A stretch of DNA of 61,560 bases, taken from contig NZ_MLCN01000037.1 of assembly GCF_001982605.1 (NCBI RefSeq), forward strand, positions 1 through 61,560, written 5' to 3'. The notes beneath the pieces were generated by a model. It did not search any database, was not told the origin of the DNA, and worked only from the letters and a program-made list of their open reading frames with translations. This stretch comes from Alkanindiges hydrocarboniclasticus. GTDB lineage: Bacteria > Pseudomonadota > Gammaproteobacteria > Pseudomonadales > Moraxellaceae. The position numbers were made by a program, and so were the translations under genes. Below, piece by piece: positions 7,668-16,274 of this stretch (its first letter is position 1; every line of letters begins with the position of its first letter).

Positions 7668-9289
7668 TAAACATGCTCCTTGGGGGATGTTGCCAATACT
7701 GCATGATTCTGGCGATAAGGTGCAAGATAAGTTTTAAAATCGCCCTGTTGCTGCTGTTCCAGTTGCGCTTGTGCCTGCCACGACTGTTCAGCAATCTGGC
7801 TAAAATATTGTTGCTGTTCTGGCTGCAACTGTTGCTCTACCTGCTGGCTGGCATAGCGGCTGGCCAGTGCATGACCAAAGCGCCATGAGCCGCCGGCAGT
7901 CACCGTATCGCTGAGTACCTGCGCTGACAGCGTCTGTTCCACATGCTCAAGCCGCTTGCCCATTACCTGTAGCGCGGCCTGATAAACTGGTTGCTGCATA
8001 CCCTGATCCATTAATTTGGCAATGGCCTGCATGTGCTCCAGTTGCTGGCGCGCCCATGGCTTGAACAGGTATTCTCCTTCTGGAGTGGTTAAGCTCAGGT
8101 TAACCTTACGACCCTGATCCACCACTTTAATCAGGTTATGGTCAATGCAGTCCTGCTCACGGTCATCAATGGCCGGGCTGTCCTGTAACAGCGCATACAA
8201 CGCCACCACTTCCAGAAAACAGGCGCTGGTCAGGTCAATGCCAATGTCGCTGTACGGGTTAATGTCTACGGCACGCAGCTCAATATACGCCACGCCACGC
8301 TTTTTAAGTGCCTGCGCCGGTGTCTCGCCGGACTGCGGAATTTGTTTGGGACGAATTGGGCTGTAGTATTCATTTTCAATTTGCAGCACATGATCATTAA
8401 TTTGCAGCGGCTCACCGTTTTGGTCATCCAGCCCCAGTTCGCTAAACGCCTGATACGGCGTATGAATGGCCTGCTCGATGCCGCGGATATAATCCTGCAT
8501 ATTGTTGTAGTGAATGCCCAGTCCGCGCTGTGCGCTGTTCTGGTAGCCCAAGCGGCCCATGCGCAGGGCGGTGGCTTCCGGCAGGTACATGGTGCCGCTC
8601 ACCAGCGGTTGCAGGTTATGCTGGCGGCCTGACAAAAAGCAGGCACAGACTGAAGGACTGGCCCCCAGCAAATACACCACCAGTGGGGCTAGCCGCAGGA
8701 AATTACGGATCAGGCCAAAATAGCGCTCACTGCGGTAATCCTGCAAGCCAAGCTGCTGTAGATCAACTGGCGTGCTGCTGTGCTGCTGCCAAGCGGCAAA
8801 CAGTTGATCGGGAAACGATACATTATAGTGTACCCCGGCAATGGTTTGCATGCGGCGGCCATAACGTACCCCAAGGCCACGTCGGTACAGGGTTTTAAAC
8901 TGGCCCAGATGCGATGCGCCATATCTGGCCAGCGGAATATTGTTTTCATCCTTATCCAGCATGCAGGGCATGGACAGCGGCCACAGGGTTTCACCTTCTG
9001 GCAGGTTTTGCTGTACCACCACATGCAACTGGCGCAAGAAATCCAGCGCCTGCTGCGGGTGGGAAAACGGCGGTGTAATCAGTTCAATCAGCGCTTCCGA
9101 ATAGTCGGTGGTGATATGCGGATGGGTTAATGCCGAACCCAGTGCGCGCGGATGATCGGTTTGTGACAAAAACCCATTGGCCTGCATGCGCAGGGATTCT
9201 TTTTCAATGCCGCGCTGCATGCCTGACAAGTGATCAGGTGTTAACCACGCTGGTACATTAAACTGGGTTAACAGGTCCGGGTTACGCAT
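7667..9289 (-). CDS. gshA: Glutamate-cysteine ligase
   Basis: First enzyme of glutathione synthesis: ATP-dependent coupling of L-glutamate gamma-carboxyl to cysteine. 540 residues, close to the proteobacterial GshA type 1 length of about 520. Recognisable motifs: RGIEKESLRMQANG near residue 27, DYSEALIELITPP around 82, YGRRMQTIAGVHYNVS, RNFLRLAPLV, and AYIELRAVDINPY. Active sites lie in these segments. The C-terminus is Gln-rich (LEQQQQGDF). First gene of a gshA-dsbB pair; its promoter must lie in the 9290-9509 gap shared with the divergent DUF924 gene. Confidence 0.95.
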   Translation of the reverse strand: MRNPDLLTQFNVPAWLTPDHLSGMQRGIEKESLRMQANGFLSQTDHPRALGSALTHPHITTDYSEALIELITPPFSHPQQALDFLRQLHVVVQQNLPEGETLWPLSMPCMLDKDENNIPLARYGASHLGQFKTLYRRGLGVRYGRRMQTIAGVHYNVSFPDQLFAAWQQHSSTPVDLQQLGLQDYRSERYFGLIRNFLRLAPLVVYLLGASPSVCACFLSGRQHNLQPLVSGTMYLPEATALRMGRLGYQNSAQRGLGIHYNNMQDYIRGIEQAIHTPYQAFSELGLDDQNGEPLQINDHVLQIENEYYSPIRPKQIPQSGETPAQALKKRGVAYIELRAVDINPYSDIGIDLTSACFLEVVALYALLQDSPAIDDREQDCIDHNLIKVVDQGRKVNLSLTTPEGEYLFKPWARQQLEHMQAIAKLMDQGMQQPVYQAALQVMGKRLEHVEQTLSAQVLSDTVTAGGSWRFGHALASRYASQQVEQQLQPEQQQYFSQIAEQSWQAQAQLEQQQQGDFKTYLAPYRQNHAVLATSPKEHV

Positions 9290-9509
9290 TCATTTTACTC
9301 ACTTGGCCAGCAACATCACTTTGCATATCAATTTATTGTGCAAAGCAAGAAATAGCGATTTTGCCTTTTATTGGCTTAAAACGCATGATTTTTGATGTGA
9401 AAAAAATAGCTTTTTTTCGGCTTTTTTAGCATCAATACGGATTTAAGCTCGTTTTTTGCCATCTTTGTACTTTACAGTAAGGGCTTCATTGACTGAACTG
9501 GAATATTCC
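9290..9509. promoter_or_regulatory. Divergent promoter region gshA / DUF924
   Basis: 220 bases, strongly AT-rich (runs of A and T between 9390 and 9430), separating the divergent gshA and DUF924 genes. No clear operator or terminator was seen. Confidence 0.35.
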
Positions 9510-10049
9510 ATGACTCCGCAGCAGGTTTTAAGCTTCTGGTTTGAACAAAGCACCCCGGCTCAATGGTTTGAAAAAGATGAGCGATTTGACCAGCAAATTC
9601 AGCAGCAATTTGGTAAATTGCATGACAGCGTTGCTGCTGCTGAAGCGTATGCATGGCGCAGCACCAGCGAGGGGCGTCTGGCTGAAATCATTGTGCTCGA
9701 CCAGTTTTCCCGCAACCTGTACCGCGATCAGCCAGCAGCCTTTGCCTGTGATGCCATGGCGCTGGTACTGGCGCAGGAAGCCATTGCACAAGGTGCAGAC
9801 CAGCAATTAACACCAGTGCAGCGTACATTCCTCTATATGCCATTCATGCACAGTGAATCCAGACTCATCCATAAAAAAGCACTAGAGTTGTTTAACCAGC
9901 TGGGTATTGAAAACAACCTCAAATTTGAAAAGCTGCATAAGGCCATTATTGACCGTTTTGGACGCTATCCACATCGCAATGCCGTACTGGGCAGAACTTC
10001 CACGCCGGAAGAACTTGAGTTTTTACTGCAGCCTAACAGCTCATTTTAA
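9510..10049 (+). CDS. DUF924 family protein
   Basis: 179 residues of the DUF924 (TPR-like, all-helical) family, widespread in proteobacteria with no settled function. Signatures: MTPQQVLSFWFE start with LSFWF, QWFEKDERFD, LAEIIVLDQFSRNLYRD, the FLYMPFMHSE segment and FGRYPHRNAVLGR near the C-terminus. ATG 9510 is chosen since the family begins at this point; an earlier in-frame start at 9456 adds 18 unrelated residues. Cytoplasmic, apparently monocistronic. Confidence 0.9.
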   Translation: MTPQQVLSFWFEQSTPAQWFEKDERFDQQIQQQFGKLHDSVAAAEAYAWRSTSEGRLAEIIVLDQFSRNLYRDQPAAFACDAMALVLAQEAIAQGADQQLTPVQRTFLYMPFMHSESRLIHKKALELFNQLGIENNLKFEKLHKAIIDRFGRYPHRNAVLGRTSTPEELEFLLQPNSSF

Positions 10050-10213
10050 TTAAAGTTTCTTCTGGCCAGCCAACCATGAAGCTATTGTGAAGCATGGCCT
10101 ACATAGCTTATACAGCGTGGTTTTATCTGCCAGTTTGCATTGCTCTATAATGTCCTGATAACGTGATAGTCTGAACCTGCGACACGATTGCCAACTGGCT
10201 GGGAGCCTACGCC

Positions 10214-10813
10214 ATGCATGCACTTTCCATTAAACTTGCTGTCACCGGTTTGGCCGCTGCGCTGCTGCTTGGTGGCTGTGCCATGGTACCGCCCAAGCCT
10301 CAAAGCTTTGCCAGCCTTGGCCAGTTTGAGCAATACCAGTTGAATACCGCCATTTACCGGGTACGCTTTACCGGTGACCCTGACATGAGTGCCGCCACTG
10401 CCGAGGAAATTGCCCTGCTCAAGGCTGCCAAAACCACACTGGATGCTGGCTACCGCTATTTTGTGGTACTTGACCAAAGCAAATCAGCCCCTAGCCGGCG
10501 TACCGTGGTTTATCCTGATCATTTGGCAGCACCCAACTGGTACGGCCCCTCCTGGTATGGGCCTTATGGGCTGCATTCACGCTGGCCTTATCATAGACAC
10601 GGCTGGGGCTGGAATGACCCGTTTTATGAAGGCGTGGTGTATAACCTTGATCCGGTGGAAGTCATCTATACCATCAAATGTTCCAACACCGCCTCGCAAA
10701 AAGGCGAAGAATTTGATGCCCGGCTGATTATGAGTTCATTAGGCCCCAAATATTACCTGAATGCCGATGGCACACCGCGCGTCATGGTTCAGCCTATGGC
10801 GCAAAAGCCCTAA
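10214..10813 (+). CDS. CC0125/CC1285-type lipoprotein
   Basis: A 199-residue predicted lipoprotein: short signal peptide with LLLGGC lipobox, Cys22 the lipidated residue. The region YRVRFTGDPDMS.......LLKAAKTTLDAGYRYFVVLD matches the conserved core of the CC0125/CC1285 lipoprotein family (related to DUF4136), followed by a Trp/Tyr/Pro-rich stretch (WYGPSWYGPYG) and a C-terminal beta segment. Role unknown; envelope location likely. GGGAG at 10201-10205 supports ATG 10214. A short terminator hairpin follows. Confidence 0.8.
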   Translation: MHALSIKLAVTGLAAALLLGGCAMVPPKPQSFASLGQFEQYQLNTAIYRVRFTGDPDMSAATAEEIALLKAAKTTLDAGYRYFVVLDQSKSAPSRRTVVYPDHLAAPNWYGPSWYGPYGLHSRWPYHRHGWGWNDPFYEGVVYNLDPVEVIYTIKCSNTASQKGEEFDARLIMSSLGPKYYLNADGTPRVMVQPMAQKP

Positions 10814-10841
10814 CATGACCATGCGACATTCACCACTTCAG

Positions 10842-10862
10842 GCACGGTTTGCCGTGCTTTCT
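10842..10862 (+). terminator. Short terminator
   Basis: GCACGG-TTTG-CCGTGC followed by TTTCTGT, 30 bases after the lipoprotein stop. Confidence 0.6.
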
Positions 10863-10910
10863 GTGAGCTGATCAGTTTAAAATCTACCCTTTATTGCGTG
10901 GATCCCATGT

Positions 10911-11120
10911 ATGAACCAGTTTAACCTTGATCATCACCCCTATGTGGCCCTGTGTGACCTGTTAAAAATAGAAGGCTGGTGTGACAGCGGTGGCGCAGCA
11001 AAAACTGCGATTGAACAACGTCTGGTTAAAGTAGACGGTCAGATAGAAACCCGTAAGCGTTGTAAAATTACCCGTGGACAAATCGTCAGTTTTGCAGGCC
11101 AGCAATTGGTGGTGGTCTAA
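10911..11120 (+). CDS. YbcJ-like S4 RNA-binding protein
   Basis: A 69-residue S4-domain protein. The pattern LCDLLKIEGWCDSGGAAK....RLVKVDGQIETRKRCKITRGQIVSF is the alphaL RNA-binding fold found in E. coli YbcJ, where the loop binds structured RNA. Full length for this family (about 70). Target RNA unknown. A second ATG at 10907 is in another frame. No adjacent functional partner. Confidence 0.85.
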   Translation: MNQFNLDHHPYVALCDLLKIEGWCDSGGAAKTAIEQRLVKVDGQIETRKRCKITRGQIVSFAGQQLVVV

Positions 11121-11243
11121 TCCTGCCATCGTTTAAGCCAGTAGCCATTAAGTCATTGCCTATTAGCTTAAAAGCCCACTAGGTCACAGCAATCCAGCCG
11201 TCGTGACTAAGCGCCTAACGCTGTAAACTCATTATAAAATAAG

Positions 11244-11276
11244 TGGGTAATTTCCTTACGTTTTTATCATTACCCA
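11244..11276. promoter_or_regulatory. 8-bp inverted repeat in the leader of the small lipoprotein gene
   Basis: TGGGTAAT (11244-11251) and ATTACCCA (11269-11276) are perfect arms around a 17-base AT-rich loop, 25 bases before the start codon at 11301. Either an operator or a leader hairpin near the ribosome site. Confidence 0.4.
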
Positions 11277-11300
11277 TTAATTAACATTAAAACAAGGCTG

Positions 11301-11678
11301 ATGCTCATGCTTAAACAAATATCAGGACTGATTCCTGTGTTGCTATTGCTTACAGCGTGCAAACTGGTCAATACCCATACTGTCAAAGTCACGGCCAGTG
11401 CGGAAATTAGCCCAACTGAAGTACGGCTAGTCACTACCAAAGGAACTATTTATCTGGCTGCCCAAAACCTGAGCCAGAAACAGCGTGAACTCCTGCACAG
11501 CTTAAGGCCTTACCAATGCCTGAACATTACCACCGCTGAATCATTAAGCATGGACAACCGGGTGGCCCGTTTTAGTGATTTCAAATTGCAAAAGGTGCTG
11601 GAGAGTGATAAAAAGTGCCGCCAAATCACATCCAAGCGACAGTCTAGGCCACACCTTGGAATTTCAATAGATCGCTAA
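11301..11678 (+). CDS. Small putative lipoprotein, unknown function
   Basis: 125 residues. The N-terminus has a hydrophobic stretch LIPVLLLLTAC with a lipobox cysteine (Cys20), predicting export and lipidation. The mature part has a beta-rich segment (VKVTASAEISPTEVRLVTTKGTIYL), two further Cys (in PYQCLNI and DKKCRQI) that might form a disulfide, and a basic C-terminus. I do not recognise a family. AAGG lies 4 bases before the ATG. An inverted repeat precedes it. Confidence 0.65.
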   Translation: MLMLKQISGLIPVLLLLTACKLVNTHTVKVTASAEISPTEVRLVTTKGTIYLAAQNLSQKQRELLHSLRPYQCLNITTAESLSMDNRVARFSDFKLQKVLESDKKCRQITSKRQSRPHLGISIDR

Positions 11679-11720
11679 ACTTTCACCTGATGAGTTAATT
11701 TTTGGTTGTTGCTTGCACTG

Positions 11721-12674
11721 TTAACGCAGTGTGTTACGGGCAGTGCCTATTTGTGCCATTACTACCCCGCCCAGTATCATGATTGCCCCTAGCGTGTGAT
11801 AACCAAGCCAGTTTTCATTCAAGTAAAAAACGGCAATAGCAGCAGTGAGCAAAGGCGTCAGGTTAATAAAAATACTGGTACGGCTTGGCCCAATCAGCTG
11901 GATGGACTTGACCCAGACCAGCGGGGCTACCAGCGACGGCAGCGTGCCGGCATAGAGCACCAGCCAGATATTGTCTGCATTAATGGGTGAAAAACCGTCA
12001 TGCAGCACAAATGGAATATGAAACAGCATACCAAAGCCAATTTGCAGATAAATATTGGTAAGCAAATCCAGCGGCAATTGCCATAAACGGGTCAATACCC
12101 CATAGGCAGCATAGCAAAACACCGCCACTACCATTAGCAGGTCTCCCAGATGAAAACTGCTCACATGACCACCAATGATATCCAGCAAATCGCCTTTGGC
12201 AATGAGTACCGTAATCCCGGTGAGCGAAATAATGCCGCCTGTAATGGCAAACAGGGTGGGCTTTTCATTCAGCAACACAGCTGCAATACCAATGGTAAAT
12301 AGCGGAATCATGGCATTTAAAATACCGATATTGGTGGCCGAAGTGGTATGCGCAGCCTCATAGGACAAGCCCTGATACATCAGCATCCCCAGCAAGCCCA
12401 GCACGGCCAGTTTGGGCAAATACGGCCAGATCAACTGGCGTTGCCGCCACACCTTGGGCAACACAAATGGACTCAGTAACACAAACGCCAGTACCCAGCG
12501 ATAAAAACTGATACTGAGTGCAGAAATTGCTCCGACCGCCAGTTTGGTGACAATCACATTGACTGACCAGATCAGCACCGCAGCCAGCGGCAGCAAGTAC
12601 ACATAGGCAGGCTGGTGGGGCGATTGACTGATGCTGGAATGTGGTAAAGCCATCGTGCTGTTCTCATAATTCAT
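11721..12674 (-). CDS. EamA-family (DMT superfamily) transporter
   Basis: Inner-membrane exporter-like protein, 317 residues, ten hydrophobic segments arranged as two EamA repeats. The first repeat begins LAAVLIWSVNVIVTKLAVG and contains SFYRWVLAFVLL; the second begins LLMVVAVFCYAAYGVLTRLW and ends NENWLGYHTLGAIMILGGVV. Such proteins move amino acids or small metabolites; substrate cannot be told. It diverges from an AraC regulator 188 bases away, a common arrangement for a regulator and its exporter target. ATG 12674 used; ATG 12653 is an alternative. Confidence 0.88.
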   Translation of the reverse strand: MNYENSTMALPHSSISQSPHQPAYVYLLPLAAVLIWSVNVIVTKLAVGAISALSISFYRWVLAFVLLSPFVLPKVWRQRQLIWPYLPKLAVLGLLGMLMYQGLSYEAAHTTSATNIGILNAMIPLFTIGIAAVLLNEKPTLFAITGGIISLTGITVLIAKGDLLDIIGGHVSSFHLGDLLMVVAVFCYAAYGVLTRLWQLPLDLLTNIYLQIGFGMLFHIPFVLHDGFSPINADNIWLVLYAGTLPSLVAPLVWVKSIQLIGPSRTSIFINLTPLLTAAIAVFYLNENWLGYHTLGAIMILGGVVMAQIGTARNTLR

Positions 12675-12862
12675 GCATATGCCTAGTTTAGCGAAGGTCG
12701 TATTTTCGCCATATCCTTTAAAGCAGACATTTATACTGAATTTCGGACAGCCTACCTTGCAAACGGCTTTTTTAATTCTGGTTTTAATTTGCAGTGGTCA
12801 ATCAGGTGTATTAAAGCTGGGAATTGCTATTATTGACTACTTATGTTTAAACGGCTTTTGCC

Positions 12863-13618
12863 ATGAGCTATAACCGCCAGCCACCAATCCATATCGATTG
12901 TGTGGTTAACCAGTATGCACAAGATGCCGTGATTGAAATGCATTGTGTGCCGTGGGGTGAACTAAATTTTGCCCTGCATGGGGTGATCAACCTGCATGCT
13001 GAAAATACCGATTATATATCGCCGCCACAATATGCCATCTGGTTGCCGCCCAACACAGCCCACAGTGCGCATAGTCAGGCCAATACCCTGTATATCACGC
13101 TGGTAATTGCGCAGGCCTATTGTAGTGTGTTGCCGCCCAGTATCAAACTCATTGAAATTAGCCCCATACTTCTCAGTATTGTGCATGATTTTATCAGGCG
13201 CGGTATCAGGCGGCCTGAAACTCTGACTGATCAACGCCTTGCTCAGGTGCTTATTGACCAGATTCAGCATGCTGCCTGCTATGACCATTACCTGCCATGG
13301 TCTTATCATGCCAAACTGGAACCTGTATTACGACAAATCCAGCAACATCCGGCCAGTCTGGTAACCCTGCAACAATGCGCTGAACTGGCAGGGCTTTCCG
13401 AGCGCCATTTACTGCGTTTAAGCCAGCAGGAACTTAATATGAGCCTGAACGAATGGCGCAGCCGGGCCAAGCTGCTGGTTGCCATTGACCTGCTGGAAAA
13501 ACAGCACAGCATAAAAAGCATTGCACACTATCTGGGCTATCAATCATCCTCGGCATTTATTGGCATGTTCCAGCGCATGACTGGAAAAAGCCCCAGCCAA
13601 TTACGCAGGCATTGCTGA
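12863..13618 (+). CDS. AraC-family transcriptional regulator
   Basis: 251 residues. N-terminal cupin-like sensing domain (about 20-110: VPWGELNFALHGVINLHAE, AIWLPPNTAHSA with the PP..H sequence typical of AraC_binding) and C-terminal double helix-turn-helix (about 150-250: LQQCAELAGLSERHLLRLSQQE and SIKSIAHYLGYQSSSAFIGMFQRMTGKSPSQLRR). The last segment is the canonical AraC signature. It resembles regulators of EamA exporters such as YdeO/NimR-type pairs, and probably controls the divergent exporter. The effector is unknown. Confidence 0.9.
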   Translation: MSYNRQPPIHIDCVVNQYAQDAVIEMHCVPWGELNFALHGVINLHAENTDYISPPQYAIWLPPNTAHSAHSQANTLYITLVIAQAYCSVLPPSIKLIEISPILLSIVHDFIRRGIRRPETLTDQRLAQVLIDQIQHAACYDHYLPWSYHAKLEPVLRQIQQHPASLVTLQQCAELAGLSERHLLRLSQQELNMSLNEWRSRAKLLVAIDLLEKQHSIKSIAHYLGYQSSSAFIGMFQRMTGKSPSQLRRHC

Positions 13619-13680
13619 TCAAACCAAGTTTTTCACTGCTGTATTTTAAAATTACAAATTAGTTTTTTAAAAATATTGGC

Positions 13681-13761
13681 CTATTACAAAACAATAAAAT
13701 TATATTGTGCAAAATTTAATTTTTAGCAATACAATTAATAAAATTTAAAAAGTCTTCCATC
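13681..13761 (+). promoter_or_regulatory. AT-rich promoter with OhrR-box-like half sites
   Basis: Immediately before the ohrR-like gene. TACAATTAA (13730-13738) matches the half site of the OhrR operator known from Bacillus (TACAATTAAATTGTA), and TATATTGTG (13701-13709) gives an imperfect inverted partner. This would fit autoregulation, but the match is partial and the region is AT-rich. Confidence 0.35.
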
Positions 13762-14271
13762 ATGACTGACTCTATATCGTGTCCTACCGAAGAACTTTCA
13801 TTACCTAATGAGTTGTCACAGCCTGAGGATATGCTGCTGCTGGATCGACAGGTTTGTTTTCCATTATATGCCGCGTCAAATTTGCTCAATCGTCTTTATC
13901 GTCCGGTGCTGGCACAGTTTAACCTGACCTATCCGCAATATCTGGTCATGCTGGTACTGTGGGAAAGCTCGCCCTGTACAGTGGGTGAACTGGGCGAAAA
14001 ACTGTTTCTGGATAGTGGCACACTCACACCCTTACTTAAACGACTGGCTACTAATGGACTGGTTGACCGTCAGCGTGATCCTCAGGATGAACGCCGGGTA
14101 TTGATTACGCTCACCACACAAGGTCAGGCGCTTAAACAGCAAGCCGCTATTATTCCCGAAACGCTGGCCAAAAACCTTCAACTATCCACTGAACAACTCG
14201 ACCAGTTGCGGGCTCAGGTGCAGCACATGGTGGCCCTGATGTCATATGCCTTAAAGCCTGAACAATCCTAA
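13762..14271 (+). CDS. MarR-family regulator, OhrR-type peroxide sensor
   Basis: 169 residues. After a 25-residue acidic lead, the sequence [16 protein letters not shown] carries Cys32 in the position of the peroxide-sensing Cys of OhrR (the CFxLYA motif); Tyr36 belongs to the H-bond network of that family. The winged helix follows: [55 protein letters not shown]. OhrR represses organic-hydroperoxide defence genes until its Cys is oxidised. Here the next gene, 44 bases downstream, is a glutathione peroxidase, not ohr, which implies a variant regulon. Confidence 0.88.
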   Translation: MTDSISCPTEELSLPNELSQPEDMLLLDRQVCFPLYAASNLLNRLYRPVLAQFNLTYPQYLVMLVLWESSPCTVGELGEKLFLDSGTLTPLLKRLATNGLVDRQRDPQDERRVLITLTTQGQALKQQAAIIPETLAKNLQLSTEQLDQLRAQVQHMVALMSYALKPEQS

Positions 14272-14315
14272 TCATTGGTTTAACGTCCCACCCTACCCTC
14301 ACAAAAGGAACTCCC

Positions 14316-14861
14316 ATGACTCAGTCCATTTATGATATTCCGGTTAAAACCATTGCTGGCGAATCCATCAGCCTGAACCAGTATGCCGGCAAGGTACTGC
14401 TGGTTGTCAACACAGCATCCAAATGCGGCTTAACCGCCCAATATGAAGGGCTGGAAAAACTGTATCAGGCCAAAAAAGACCAAGGTCTGGAAATTCTGGG
14501 TTTTCCAGCTAATAACTTTAAAGGTCAGGAACCGGGCACTGATGAAGAAATCAGCAGCTTTTGCAGCCTGAACTATGACGTGCACTTTCCGCTGTTTTCC
14601 AAAATTTCTGTCACTGGCAACGACCAGCACCCACTATACGCCCAGCTCATCAAAGCCCAGCCGCAAACCACTGGTGAAGGGTCAATGCGTGAACGGCTAA
14701 ACGGCTTGTCCATTGAAACCACTGAAGCGCCTGAAGTGCTGTGGAACTTTGAGAAATTCTTGGTGAATAAACAAGGTGACGTGGTTGGCCGTTTTGCACC
14801 AGATATTACCGCTGATGACCCACGTCTTGTTGAAGCAATTGACGCTGAACTGGCCAAGTAA
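14316..14861 (+). CDS. Glutathione peroxidase (BtuE/BsaA type)
   Basis: 181 residues of thioredoxin-fold peroxidase. The NTASKCGLTAQY motif gives peroxidatic Cys37 (Cys, not Sec); GFPANNFKGQEPG holds the conserved Gln/Asn region; the catalytic Trp is in VLWNFEKFLV. Bacterial members commonly use thioredoxin as reductant. Reduces lipid and organic hydroperoxides. AAAAGGAA stands 6-12 bases ahead of the ATG. Positioned behind an OhrR-like regulator, forming a likely hydroperoxide-inducible pair. Confidence 0.92.
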   Translation: MTQSIYDIPVKTIAGESISLNQYAGKVLLVVNTASKCGLTAQYEGLEKLYQAKKDQGLEILGFPANNFKGQEPGTDEEISSFCSLNYDVHFPLFSKISVTGNDQHPLYAQLIKAQPQTTGEGSMRERLNGLSIETTEAPEVLWNFEKFLVNKQGDVVGRFAPDITADDPRLVEAIDAELAK

Positions 14862-14982
14862 TTTGTTTTTAGCATTACGCTGATAAAAGCCTGACTAGCC
14901 AGTGCTCACTTACCGTCCACTGGCTATCCACAGGTTTTTAGCTTTTATTTGTTTTTTAAGAACACGTTTTAACCTTAAATTT

Positions 14983-16077
14983 TTAATCCAAAATTCGATT
15001 ACAGTTCACTTCATTAGGCTGCGCACTAACCTTAATCAATCGATCATCAGTTTTCATGACCCATCGAATTAGTTTAGGTATTTTTTTTAAGTTAAAAGTA
15101 TTATGACATACACTATTATTTTGTGCTAAACCCTTATCATTCAAACTACTGCCAAATGCAAAACCGTTATCTGCATCACAATAGTTCCGATGGCCATTAC
15201 GTGATGCAAGCCAAATTAGCGGTAACTGGCTACTTACTGATAGCTCAAACTGGTTTTGTATAATTTGATTGTACCCTGACGTTTGATGCCGTACCGTGCC
15301 ACCTTCGCCACAGTTACGGTATAAATAAATGGCACCATGCGGGGGATCAATAAAAGTGTTGCGGCGAATAATATTATGGGCTGATCCATCAACTGCAATC
15401 AGTTCACGTGACTTGGTGTCCACATTAAAACGATTGTTTTCAATAATGTTGTGACTACTTTCAGCGTCCAGATATAAGGCAAGCCCAGCTGTTTTTCCGC
15501 TAAAATCACTATTCTTCAATGTTACCTGATGCACACCGGGTGCAAAATACATCATATTGTGCTGCCCGGCCATTAAGCTCAAATTATCCAAAACAATATG
15601 GTGCGGCGCTGCTTGCTGCGCACGTTTACTATGGCCAGCCTGATGCGAGGACTGTCTTAGCAGTTCCCCTTCACCATTGGCTGCCATGCCATGAATACGT
15701 AGTGATCCCCTAATCTGAACATTTTTAATAGTGATATGATGCGGTACTTGCCAGATTTTTTGATGCGGTGAATCAAGCTTGGAGGTAATCAGTATGGCTG
15801 GTTCAGCATGAGTTGCATTAATTTCTGCACCATTGCCATCAAAAATAATATTAGACGCCTGCTCACCTTCAAAAACAAGTTGCTTGCTAATTATGGCATT
15901 TTTGGGAATTGTTAATGAGCAGTCGATAGAAACACTGGGCTGTTCTGCGGTGGCAGGTTGTAAAACTTCCTCTAACTTTTGTGTCGCACAGAGACTGGTA
16001 TTGCCCCTATCTTGTGCTACAGCTACCTGTGAAGAGTTAGTAAACATAATTAGTCCCAGCAATATAATTATAAGCAT
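14983..16077 (-). CDS. Secreted right-handed parallel beta-helix protein
   Basis: 364 residues with a Sec signal peptide (IIILLGLIMFTNSSQVAVAQ, cleavage near residue 22). The mature chain has repeated PbH1-like rungs: IIFDGNGAEINATH, HITIKNVQIRGSLRI, HIVLDNLSLMAGQ, QVTLKNSDFSGKT, HNIIENNRFNVD, HNIIRRNTFIDPP and YNQIIQNQFELS. This is the NosD/pectate-lyase-like solenoid. Such proteins are carbohydrate-active or structural; no catalytic site of a known lyase or epimerase is evident. Cys pairs (CATQK, DCSL, NCGEGG, YCDAD, VCHN, NCNR) suggest periplasmic disulfides. It follows no operon: it sits downstream of nothing on its strand and abuts the ATP operon. Confidence 0.75.
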   Translation of the reverse strand: MLIIILLGLIMFTNSSQVAVAQDRGNTSLCATQKLEEVLQPATAEQPSVSIDCSLTIPKNAIISKQLVFEGEQASNIIFDGNGAEINATHAEPAILITSKLDSPHQKIWQVPHHITIKNVQIRGSLRIHGMAANGEGELLRQSSHQAGHSKRAQQAAPHHIVLDNLSLMAGQHNMMYFAPGVHQVTLKNSDFSGKTAGLALYLDAESSHNIIENNRFNVDTKSRELIAVDGSAHNIIRRNTFIDPPHGAIYLYRNCGEGGTVRHQTSGYNQIIQNQFELSVSSQLPLIWLASRNGHRNYCDADNGFAFGSSLNDKGLAQNNSVCHNTFNLKKIPKLIRWVMKTDDRLIKVSAQPNEVNCNRILD

Positions 16078-16222
16078 GCAAACCTGAGAGTTTCAGCTTG
16101 GGTATTCCCTAAAGTTTAAAATAAATACTTTGACAGGCAGTAATAGATTTGAACGGTTTATGATAATAAATTGTGAGCATGGGTTATTTTTATCAATATT
16201 AATAAGGCTTTATTTAGGGCAT
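16078..16222. other. Spacer between beta-helix gene and atpC
   Basis: AT-rich, presumably carrying the promoter of the beta-helix gene on the minus strand; no specific element recognised. Confidence 0.25.
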
Positions 16223-16256
16223 AAAAAAACCGCCTTGAATCAAGACGGTTTTTTAT
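16223..16256 (-). terminator. Terminator of the atp operon
   Basis: AAAAAACCGCCTTG-AAT-CAAGACGGTTTTTT with one mismatch in the stem; located 19 bases past the atpC stop. Confidence 0.85.
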
Positions 16257-16274
16257 TACAAGGGCTAAAACGCG

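Noticed and set aside
12673-12873. 66-residue plus-strand ORF in the EamA/AraC gap
   Set aside because: Reads through the promoter region, overlaps the AraC start, no similarity to any family.
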